From CAYGBW01 sp964348185 (GTDB taxonomy: Bacteria > Desulfobacterota > BSN033 > WVXP01): a DNA stretch of 41,778 bases. The stretch covers positions 1 to 41,778 of the forward strand of contig CAYGBW010000059.1 in assembly GCA_964348185.1 (NCBI GenBank), read 5' to 3'. This document shows positions 24,724 to 31,721 of this stretch, piece after piece (the stretch's first letter is position 1; every line of letters begins with the position of its first letter). The translations under genes were made by a program, and so were the position numbers. The notes beneath the pieces were generated by a model. That model saw nothing but the letters and a program-made list of their open reading frames with translations. It did not search any database and had not been told where the DNA came from.

Positions 24724-25923
24724 CTATTTCGTTGTCAGAAAAAAGAGTTTCCCCTTCTGTTTCATGTTCCCCGCAGAGATCTCGGCAGCCTCGCCTTCTC
24801 CCCAAAATAGGTCCACCTTGGCCGGTCCTCGAATGGCCCCGCCCGTGTCCTGATTAACCACGAAGCGGGAAAAACGCTTCCATTCAATGATCTCTCCCAT
24901 TTCATTAATGACCGGTTTTTCCGTGATGATAAAAGCCAGTCCACCCTTCGGAAAGAGCCTGGAATCCGTCGCAACAGAGCGACCCGTTGTGAGGGGAATG
25001 TTGATGTTTCCCAAGGGACCCTGCTCGACAAGACGAAAGAAGGTATAACTCGGATCGTGAAAAAGAACCTCCTCCACCTTTTCCGGATGGTCGTGGAGGT
25101 AGGACCGAATCCGCTGCATGGACATCTCCTTCCTCGTCACCTCCCCCCGATCTATCAGGAGTTTCCCAATGCTCCGGTAGGGCCTTCCATTGGCGGCGGC
25201 GTAATTCACTCGCAGGTACGTGCCATCTTTGAGGCGGACAAGCCCTGACCCCTGGATTTGCAGAAAATATCGATCAATCCTGTCGGTAAGCCACACGATT
25301 TCATGTCCTCTTCCCTCCAGAACCGCCTCGCCATCGATCTCCTCTCGCGTGTAGAAGGGAACAAGCCTCTGCCCCTCTAGTCTTCCGATGATCGTCTGCC
25401 CCTCAAGTCGTGGACTGAACTCTCCCAGTCTGACCTCTATCCGTTCGTCTGGGGTTCTGTACAGTGGATAGGGGTGATGCTCATCCGGCGTAAGACTGCC
25501 CTCCACAATAGGCTCATAGTATCCAGTGAAAAGAACCTCTCGCCTCCAACCCCGCCCAACGGACTGGTATACACGGAAGCGGCTCGAAACAAGATGGTCC
25601 AGTTCCTCCGGGCTGCGGGCTTCATCGACAAGGGCGAGAAAGGCTTCCAGAGAGGCGGCGAGTTGAGAAGTCGTGTAGGCGTCCGGGCCGAAGGTCACGG
25701 ACTGATCCTGAGGTAGAGACCTGAAATATTGAATACTCCCCTGAACAGCCGTTTTCAATGAAGACGGGTCAAGGTCGTCAAGAAACCGAGGAGACCGCCC
25801 TGCTTTCAGAGGGACAAGGGCATCCTTCGGCTCTCGCACCTCTCGGACCCCCAGGATGGCGCACCCCCACAAGGCAAAAAGGGCGAACAGGGAAGCACAG
25901 ACCAGAATTGACGATCTTTTCAT
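24724..25923 (-). CDS. mltA: Membrane-bound lytic murein transglycosylase A
   Basis: Cleaves the glycan strand of peptidoglycan to form 1,6-anhydromuramic ends, from the inner face of the outer membrane. The 399-residue precursor begins MKRSSI, followed by a hydrophobic stretch and a lipobox ending LWGC (C21), so it should be a lipoprotein. The MltA domain covers the middle (GYYEPIVEGSL, IVWLTDRIDRYFLQIQGSG), and a C-terminal 3D domain carries NQDTGGAI and, in VDLFWG, D371, likely the catalytic aspartate. Start at 25923 is supported by GGAGGAG; upstream codons add no signal peptide. It indicates a Gram-negative envelope. Confidence 0.93.
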   Translation of the reverse strand: MKRSSILVCASLFALFALWGCAILGVREVREPKDALVPLKAGRSPRFLDDLDPSSLKTAVQGSIQYFRSLPQDQSVTFGPDAYTTSQLAASLEAFLALVDEARSPEELDHLVSSRFRVYQSVGRGWRREVLFTGYYEPIVEGSLTPDEHHPYPLYRTPDERIEVRLGEFSPRLEGQTIIGRLEGQRLVPFYTREEIDGEAVLEGRGHEIVWLTDRIDRYFLQIQGSGLVRLKDGTYLRVNYAAANGRPYRSIGKLLIDRGEVTRKEMSMQRIRSYLHDHPEKVEEVLFHDPSYTFFRLVEQGPLGNINIPLTTGRSVATDSRLFPKGGLAFIITEKPVINEMGEIIEWKRFSRFVVNQDTGGAIRGPAKVDLFWGEGEAAEISAGNMKQKGKLFFLTTK

Positions 25924-25955
25924 AGTCTCCTCCTGCCAACCACTCAGAGCCGAGA

Positions 25956-26010
25956 GACGCCCGAGGGCGTCCCCCAATCCATCTTCCTGGAGAACGTGGA
26001 GAGTATACCA
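25956..26010 (-). promoter_or_regulatory. Extended -10 promoter and leader hairpin of mltA
   Basis: On the minus strand TGGTATACT (26002-26010) is an extended -10 element with no good -35. Downstream in the leader, GACGCCC (25956-25962) and GGGCGTC (25965-25971) form a perfect 7-bp inverted repeat. The hairpin or operator lies about 35 bases before the mltA ATG. Confidence 0.4.
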
Positions 26011-26085
26011 CAATCCCCCATGCCAATGCAGGGCGCCACCGGCGGCAGATTTGCTGGGGTTCACGGTGATCTGGAATCGAAAGAT

Positions 26086-26114
26086 TTGACAAAATCGGTC
26101 ATATGGGTTAGAAA
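26086..26114 (+). promoter_or_regulatory. Promoter of the PilZ-domain gene
   Basis: TTGACA (26086-26091), a 17-base spacer and TAGAAA (26109-26114). The -35 is perfect, the -10 matches four of six. It is divergent from the mltA promoter. Confidence 0.45.
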
Positions 26115-26189
26115 GGATTATCACTCGGGGGGAGATTTGTCTCCGGATTGCTCGGGTACGCTGTTGTTTGGAGATGAAGGGAGAGGGTT

Positions 26190-26624
26190 TTGACTCCAGT
26201 GGATTTGGGAAATTCGATGGGAGAGAGAAGACGATACCGTCGGCTGAAGGTCAGATTACCCCTGTCCTTCACGATTTTGGAACCCGAAGACCAAGGGGAC
26301 GCGCTTCCATCTGAAAGGCAGAAAATCAGGGGGGAGACTTATGACATCTCCACAGAAGGTCTGACTATCGATGTCATGCTGTCCCCTCAGGACATGGCCC
26401 ATTTGATGGCGGTCTTGTCCACCGCTCAAAAGGGACCGAGGATCGACGTGGATGTCGAATTTGAGGGGGACACGGTCTCCATGTCCGCTACGGCGATCTG
26501 GTATAACCTCTTTTTCCCGGGTACCCCTCCCCCCAATTTCAAAGCGGGCCTCTATCTCCTCGAACCCGATAGCAACCCGTCCAAACAAAAATGGAACGAT
26601 TTTATTGACAACATCAGAGTCTAG
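26190..26624 (+). CDS. PilZ domain protein (probable cyclic-di-GMP effector)
   Basis: A 144-residue single-domain protein with the PilZ c-di-GMP motifs: an arginine cluster ERRRYRRLKV (about 12-21, RxxxR) and DISTEGLTI (about 52-60, D/NxSxxG). A C-terminal strand with KAGLYLLEPD is usual for the family. It would bind c-di-GMP and pass the signal on to a partner, for instance in motility, envelope or polysaccharide control. Start uncertain: TTG at 26190 follows AAGGGAGAGGG, while GTG at 26199 and ATG at 26217 are in frame and would still keep the arginine cluster. Confidence 0.8.
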   Translation: MTPVDLGNSMGERRRYRRLKVRLPLSFTILEPEDQGDALPSERQKIRGETYDISTEGLTIDVMLSPQDMAHLMAVLSTAQKGPRIDVDVEFEGDTVSMSATAIWYNLFFPGTPPPNFKAGLYLLEPDSNPSKQKWNDFIDNIRV

Positions 26625-26968
26625 TCTCCTGGGTCCCCACCTTCCCTCACCCTCCTTAAACGATCAGCCACGGACGGTATCCATTTGGCCCCACGACGAA
26701 GGCTGCCCCCCTCCCCTTTGCCCCAACAGTGGCGTTGGTCGGATGATCATTGGCGACGGTCTTCCGTATGCCGAGATCCCGTGCAAGCAGAGAGGGCATT
26801 CAGACTCACTCGCTGAACCCACCGCAAACCGGTATCGGTTGGTCTTGTGGATTCTGGTAACGGCCAATCCCTGACCCCTGAACCCCTTCCTTGTCCAACC
26901 GAAAGCCTATCCCTCTCGCACCTTACGGGCAAAGGATAGCGCAAGACCCGCACACCTCAGGGCAACGT
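26625..26968. other. Intergenic stretch, no gene seen
   Basis: 344 bases between the convergent PilZ and fmdB genes. I see only short inverted repeats: CCAAC...GTTGG near 26725-26741 and AACCG...CGGTT near 26825-26840, neither followed by a clear T-run. The open frames across it are low in protein-like features. Confidence 0.5.
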
Positions 26969-27133
26969 TCAGCTCTTTCGAGATGTCTTGGTCATGAACG
27001 AGGTGATTTGCTGTCTTGGGTTCCCGCTTTTACAATGAGGGCATTTGGCCCTGCCTTTCTCGTACTCACGAAAGGGCATAGTCACGGTGAAAGATTTTTT
27101 GCACTTTCTGCAGACGTAGTCGTATGTCGGCAT
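26969..27133 (-). CDS. FmdB-type small zinc ribbon protein
   Basis: A 54-residue protein starting MPTYDYVCRKCKKSF, with the paired cysteines C8/C11 and C31/C34 of the FmdB/putative regulatory zinc ribbon family. GAAGGAGGG lies 6 bases ahead of the ATG, a very strong ribosome-binding site, and the gene follows the unknown protein gene (27161-27709) by 27 bases. The family is widespread; originally named after a regulator of formamidase, its general role is unknown. It is the kind of gene easily missed because of its size. Confidence 0.85.
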   Translation of the reverse strand: MPTYDYVCRKCKKSFTVTMPFREYEKGRAKCPHCKSGNPRQQITSFMTKTSRKS

Positions 27134-27160
27134 GGCGTTCCCTCCTTCAAACGCTTCGAT

Positions 27161-27709
27161 TCAAGCCAGGATTTCGAGTTGGCCCGCAAAGTCCAGAAAA
27201 GGGTCGTTCGGCCCGCTTTCCGCAAAAAATGCTTTCCTCATGTAGTGAACCGCTCCGGAATAGAATTCAAATCTCCTAGCCAGTTCGAGAAACACATACG
27301 GGGGCCGATGCAGCCTCAAATCCATGTCGAAGACCACTTGGTAGGCCCTCCCCCCCTCCTGGAGGTAGTATCCGAGAAAGGCGTTTCTTTCGACATACTC
27401 CCTGAAAATACCGGACATGAAGAGGATGTAATCACCCATATGCTTGTAGATCTCCCGTTCTTTTTCAAGATCCGAACCGAGCCCCTCCATCCTATGGGCT
27501 TCAAGAAACAGTTCCACGACGGTTTCGAGCCTCTTTCCCTGTAAGTCTCTGATTTTATATAGATTTTCTGTCCGAGCAAACTCCGCCAGGAGATCCGAAA
27601 TATAGCGAGCCACCGTGGGCTCTTTGATTCTCAGATCTTGGAAACTCCTGCGAATGAGCCAGTCAAAAAAGCGATTGAGTCGAGAAAGCGAGGGCGTCGT
27701 CGTTGTCAT
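27161..27709 (-). CDS. Hypothetical helical protein
   Basis: A 182-residue, charged, mostly alpha-helical soluble protein without signal peptide or membrane helix. I recognise no family. It begins MTTTTPSLSRLNRFF and includes IFREYVERNAFLGYYLQEGG and FFAESGPNDPFLDFAG. GGGAGGG stands a few bases before the ATG and a good promoter lies at 27734-27763. It is followed by the fmdB-type gene in what looks like a two-gene message. Confidence 0.6.
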   Translation of the reverse strand: MTTTTPSLSRLNRFFDWLIRRSFQDLRIKEPTVARYISDLLAEFARTENLYKIRDLQGKRLETVVELFLEAHRMEGLGSDLEKEREIYKHMGDYILFMSGIFREYVERNAFLGYYLQEGGRAYQVVFDMDLRLHRPPYVFLELARRFEFYSGAVHYMRKAFFAESGPNDPFLDFAGQLEILA

Positions 27710-27733
27710 TTTCTTCCCTCCCTTGCCAGAACT

Positions 27734-27763
27734 ATTCTAGTCAAAAAAACCGCTTCCTGTCAA
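27734..27763 (-). promoter_or_regulatory. Sigma70-type promoter of the hypothetical/fmdB pair
   Basis: On the minus strand TTGACA (27758-27763) and TAGAAT (27734-27739) are separated by 18 bases that include a run of seven T. Start of transcription near 27727. It is back to back with the promoter at 27804-27833. Confidence 0.65.
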
Positions 27764-27803
27764 TTACCAACCCCGTCTGAAAGGATTGGATTGCCCCTCC
27801 CCA

Positions 27804-27833
27804 TTGCACCCTCTACAGGGGCTGTGATATTTT
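27804..27833 (+). promoter_or_regulatory. Promoter of the acyltransferase-glycosyltransferase pair
   Basis: TTGCAC (27804-27809) and TATTTT (27828-27833) with an 18-base spacer; predicted start near 27840, about 35 bases before the ATG. Moderate match only. Confidence 0.4.
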
Positions 27834-27875
27834 TAGCAAAGAGACTCAAGGGATCCCGTGCCTTGTGGAGGATTG

Positions 27876-28916
27876 ATGACTGCCAACACGGTGAGGTTGC
27901 AAGCCCATCAGGAGACTCTAGATCTGGTGAGCCTCAGGGATGAGTGGAAGGACCTGTTGGAACAGAGTGCGACCCAGACGATCTTTCAGACCTGGGAGTG
28001 GAATCAACTCTGGTGGAAGCATTTTGGCTGTTCTCGTGGACTCTTCCTCCTTGCGGTCCGAAACGCGTGGGACCGGCTCGTGGGAATAGCCCCTCTTTTT
28101 TGTCATTCGGATGGGGAGAACCGAAAACGCATCCAGTTCATCGGGGGAACCGATCTCTCTGACTACCTCGATTTCGTTGTCCACCAAGGAGAGGAGGCCT
28201 TATTCTATTCAGCAGTCATCGATTTTCTTACCTCGCGGCCAGAGCGCTGGGATATCATAGACCTCCACTGCCTCCCGGCAGGCTCCCCCACCCTCGAGGG
28301 TTTCAGAAAGTCCTGGGAGCAAAAAGGCTTTCAAGTGAGCCTGGCTGTTGAAGATGTCTGCCCCGGGGCTCAACTTCCTTCAAGTTGGAACGATTTTCTC
28401 GTGGGAATGCGTCAGAGGGACCGGCACGAGATTAGACGGAAGATCAATAAGATTGGAAGGGAAGCAGAAGGCTACCGATACTCTGTTACCACCCCTGCGC
28501 GTTTTTCTGACGACATCGAATCCTTTCTAGAGCTGCACAGAAAGAGCGACGTCAAGAAGATGGCTTTCATGAACCGAGAAAAGATGGCCTTTTTTAGGGA
28601 GATGGCCTGGACGTTCTTGCAGGAGGGATGGTTAGAACTCTCTTTTCTTGAGGCCAGCCAGAGTAAACTAGCGGGCCTCTTGAACTTCAGATACGGGGAC
28701 ACCGTATACGTCTATAACTCAGGATATGACCCTGAGTTTGGCCACTGGAGTCCGGGTTGGGTTTTGATCAGCCAGTCCATACAGGATGCGATCCAGAGGG
28801 GAATGAAGAAATACGATTTCCTGAGAGGAAACGAAGCCTACAAGTACCGGTTCAGAGCGAGGGATTTTGAGATCTACCGATATACGATAGAAAGGCGGAA
28901 GGAGCATTCACATTGA
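27876..28916 (+). CDS. CelD/BcsL-like GNAT acyltransferase
   Basis: A 346-residue protein of the CelD-like acetyltransferase group (Acetyltransf_6, GNAT fold). Visible family marks: FQTWEWNQLWWKHFG near residues 35-49, a WDIIDLHCLPAG strand (about 123-134), and the C-terminal GNAT part with GDTVYVYNSGYDPEFG, PGWVLISQSIQDAI and YDFLRGNEAYKYRF. Proteins of this group modify cell-surface polysaccharides or amino sugars, usually in the cytosol. The ATG at 27876 has GGAGG five bases upstream. Its stop overlaps the start of the glycosyltransferase gene (TTGA), so both are probably co-translated and act in one glycan or glycolipid pathway. Confidence 0.82.
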   Translation: MTANTVRLQAHQETLDLVSLRDEWKDLLEQSATQTIFQTWEWNQLWWKHFGCSRGLFLLAVRNAWDRLVGIAPLFCHSDGENRKRIQFIGGTDLSDYLDFVVHQGEEALFYSAVIDFLTSRPERWDIIDLHCLPAGSPTLEGFRKSWEQKGFQVSLAVEDVCPGAQLPSSWNDFLVGMRQRDRHEIRRKINKIGREAEGYRYSVTTPARFSDDIESFLELHRKSDVKKMAFMNREKMAFFREMAWTFLQEGWLELSFLEASQSKLAGLLNFRYGDTVYVYNSGYDPEFGHWSPGWVLISQSIQDAIQRGMKKYDFLRGNEAYKYRFRARDFEIYRYTIERRKEHSH

Positions 28917-30229
28917 AACGGATTGCCATGATCAGTGTTCATACATGTCCTCTGGCGGCGTTGGGGGGGAAGGAGACAGGGGGCATGAACGTTTATGTCA
29001 GAGAGGTAGCTCGTCAGCTTGGAAGCCAGGGGATCGAGGTCGATGTCTTTACCCGGTCTCAAAACCCGGGGGTGGACCGAGTCGTTTCCCTGGGCCGGGG
29101 CGCTCGGGTAATCCACGTTCCGGCGGGTCCAGAGGCCCCCTATGACAAGAACAGGGTCTGGTTCCATCTTCCAGAGTTCTGCCAGGGAATGATCGATGTG
29201 GTGCGGACAGAAAAAATCGACTACGACATCATTCACAGCCACTACTGGTTGTCTGGGTGGGCTGGGCTGAGGCTTCACCGGGACCTGGAGGCCCCTCTCG
29301 TCCATATGTTCCATACCCTCGCCGTGATGAAAAACATGGTCGCCCAAAGGGAGGAGGACAAAGAAACAGCCTTTCGAGTCTTCCTTGAGAAGAAGCTGAT
29401 GGACCTTTCTCATCTCATCGTGGCTTCCAGTCCGGCCGACAGGGCTGACATGGTCTGGCACTATGGGGCCGACCCCGATAAGATCGAAGTTATCCCTTGC
29501 GGTGTCGATCTTGACCTCTTCAGACCCCTGCGCCAAGACACCGCCAAGGATCATCTGGGGTTGTCCTCTCGCCGGGTCATTCTCTTTGTGGGAAGAATTC
29601 ACCCTATCAAGGGACTGGACTGTCTTCTTAAGGCTCTGGCGATTCTGATCGAGAAATCCAGTGTTTCTTCAGAGGACCTTAGCGTTCTCATTATCGGGGG
29701 AGATCTCGACAACGGTGGAAGTGCTCCCAATGGAGAGGTGGAAAAACTGAAAAACCTCACTTCTCAACTCGGCCTCGAACCCATGGTCGCCTTTCTCGGG
29801 GCTCAGCCCCAGCATGTTCTCCCCTATTTCTATTCAGCCGCAGAAGTCTGCGTTCTGCCGTCCCGTTATGAATCCTTTGGGATGGTGGCCCTGGAGTCCA
29901 TGGCCTGCGGTACCCCTGTGATTGCATCGAGGGTCGGAGGGCTGAATTACACCATAAGAGACGGACAGACAGGCTATCTGATTCCCGAGGGAAATGCCGC
30001 CGTCCTTGCCGAAAGGATCGACCTTCTGCTTCAGGATGACTCCCTTCAAAGCGTCATGAGCCGGCAGAGTGTTCAGCGTGCCAAGAAGTATTCATGGGAA
30101 AACATCGCTCATCAAGTCATCTCGGCATACAGCCGAATTCTGTCTCAGAAAACCCCCAAGGGCCCCGAAATGGATCGATCCCTCTCCTTTGCCCCAGACA
30201 GAACAATCCAATTCTGTTCAGGATCCTGA
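28913..30229 (+). CDS. GT4 family glycosyltransferase (MshA/sucrose-phosphate synthase-like)
   Basis: A retaining GT-B enzyme that transfers a sugar from an NDP-sugar. Residues 20-36 (KETGGMNVYVREVARQL) form the usual GGMN start of the MshA/sucrose-phosphate synthase branch; HSHYWLSGWAG lies near 110. The donor site is in the C-terminal half: RIHPIKGLDCLLKAL and the E-x7-E pair E320 and E328 in YESFGMVALES. The gene starts with TTG (28913), overlapping the upstream stop by 4 bases, with AAGGAG 8 bases before. Donor and acceptor cannot be told; D-inositol-3-phosphate glycosyltransferase is a common database label for such proteins but is not proven here. Confidence 0.85.
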   Translation: MKRIAMISVHTCPLAALGGKETGGMNVYVREVARQLGSQGIEVDVFTRSQNPGVDRVVSLGRGARVIHVPAGPEAPYDKNRVWFHLPEFCQGMIDVVRTEKIDYDIIHSHYWLSGWAGLRLHRDLEAPLVHMFHTLAVMKNMVAQREEDKETAFRVFLEKKLMDLSHLIVASSPADRADMVWHYGADPDKIEVIPCGVDLDLFRPLRQDTAKDHLGLSSRRVILFVGRIHPIKGLDCLLKALAILIEKSSVSSEDLSVLIIGGDLDNGGSAPNGEVEKLKNLTSQLGLEPMVAFLGAQPQHVLPYFYSAAEVCVLPSRYESFGMVALESMACGTPVIASRVGGLNYTIRDGQTGYLIPEGNAAVLAERIDLLLQDDSLQSVMSRQSVQRAKKYSWENIAHQVISAYSRILSQKTPKGPEMDRSLSFAPDRTIQFCSGS

Positions 30230-30314
30230 AGGTGATTTGCAATGGGTTGTTTGGGATAGGGGGGAGAATGGAGGATTTGCAGGACACCCATCTCATATCC
30301 CCCATCATGGGCTC

Positions 30315-31643
30315 TCAAGTTGAATCGTCACGGTCTCTCAGCATTTCGTTTTTCCCCTGACCTTTTTTCTCTACCTTATGCAGAAGCCGTTGATGCCGGT
30401 GTTCGAGGGCTGTTTTTTGCACAGGGCTGATCTCTGGCAACCTCTGAAAAGCCTCTCTGACCCATTTCAACGCTGACCTGTAGTCTTTCAACTGGTGCTC
30501 GTAGAATTTTGCCAACTCTTCATAGGGGAAAAGCTCGCGGCCTCCGTCAAAAGAAATCATTTCCACCCAGATTGAGACCGCCTGGTCCATCTGTTTTTCT
30601 CTCTTCATGGCCAGGGAGAGGGATTTGAGAACCGCCCACTCCCCCGCGTCTTTGCAGGCCCTCAAAGCATGATGATAACATCGAATGGCATCCCCTAACC
30701 TCCCCTGCCGTGAGAAGAGTTTTCCCAGAGAGTATGCCTCAACCCACCCACCCCAGGAAGCCGTCTGGGGGGTATGAACCAACTCATGGATCCGGGCAGC
30801 CAAGGTAACCAGCGACAGGATGTCCATGCGATTATGATAGAAAACACGATGAATCCGACTCCCGTCCCCTCTTCTCAGATAGTCAAAATACAGATACGGA
30901 ATCATCTCGCTCGGGACATCGTCTTCCCGTTCAATGCCGAGCACGCATGACTCCAGAGTGGTCAATCGACAGTTTTCAAAGGCCCCCCTCCAAATCCTCC
31001 TCGAGGGAAAGAGGAGATCGTAGTTTGGCCGTTCTCCAAAAGGGTTTTCCATCTGGGAGAGAATGAATCGGGTTTCCAGCAGAGGAATGTCGAACCGCTT
31101 TCCATTGAACGTAACAAGGAAGGGGAACCTCCTCGCCACATGTCCCAGTACCCAGAGCATGGCCCTCTCCTCCGAGAAGTCTCGCAGAAAGAGCTGTCGA
31201 GCGACGAATCGGCCTCGTTCAAAGTATCCCACACCGACCATAAAGGCATAGGTTCCTGTTCCGCCAGCCAACCCAGTTGTCTCCACGTCAATGAACAGGG
31301 TCTGAGAAAAATCGAGGTCCACGAGGCGTTCATCTCCCGAAACCCATGAGACTGGATAGGTAGGAACCTCCATCACACAATCCAGTAACCGGCCTCCATG
31401 ACGGTATCCTGAACGATAGACCTCTTGGGTCATGAACACCTTTCCGTGGGGGGTGTCGATTTCCTCCCCTTCGACCCATTCTGTGATCGGGCTGACCGGC
31501 TCTTCAGCCCTCTTTATCTGCCGTGGATCAAGCAGTCTCTCGAGTCGTTTCCTCAGATCGGAAACGATCTCCCCGCGGAGGGGTCGTGTCTCGGCAGACC
31601 TTGATTCCAGTCTCTCCAATCGATCCTTGATATCCACCGTCAC
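30315..31643 (-). CDS. mrfB: MrfB/YprB-like DEDDh exonuclease
   Basis: A 442-residue RNase H-fold protein of the YprB type. Metal-binding residues of a DEDDh exonuclease are in place: D119 and E121 in FIDVETTGL, D185 in FNGKRFDIPLLETR, H270 and D274 in YHNRMDILSL. The C-terminal part (about 300-420) is helical and TPR-like. In Bacillus subtilis, MrfA (YprA) helicase and MrfB (YprB) act together in repair of mitomycin C lesions; here the two lie in the same order, 78 bases apart. The nuclease role is inferred from that family knowledge. Confidence 0.87.
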   Translation of the reverse strand: MTVDIKDRLERLESRSAETRPLRGEIVSDLRKRLERLLDPRQIKRAEEPVSPITEWVEGEEIDTPHGKVFMTQEVYRSGYRHGGRLLDCVMEVPTYPVSWVSGDERLVDLDFSQTLFIDVETTGLAGGTGTYAFMVGVGYFERGRFVARQLFLRDFSEERAMLWVLGHVARRFPFLVTFNGKRFDIPLLETRFILSQMENPFGERPNYDLLFPSRRIWRGAFENCRLTTLESCVLGIEREDDVPSEMIPYLYFDYLRRGDGSRIHRVFYHNRMDILSLVTLAARIHELVHTPQTASWGGWVEAYSLGKLFSRQGRLGDAIRCYHHALRACKDAGEWAVLKSLSLAMKREKQMDQAVSIWVEMISFDGGRELFPYEELAKFYEHQLKDYRSALKWVREAFQRLPEISPVQKTALEHRHQRLLHKVEKKGQGKNEMLRDRDDST

Positions 31644-31721
31644 CCCACGGGAGGCTCAAGGCACAAGAAAGGTTAAGGGCAAACGGGATGTTACCGGTGT
31701 TGCGCCCCAAGCCTTCATGCC

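Noticed and set aside
26969..27709. Toxin-antitoxin pair made of the fmdB-type and unknown genes
   Set aside because: The 182-residue and 54-residue proteins show no toxin or antitoxin family features, and the FmdB assignment explains the smaller one.
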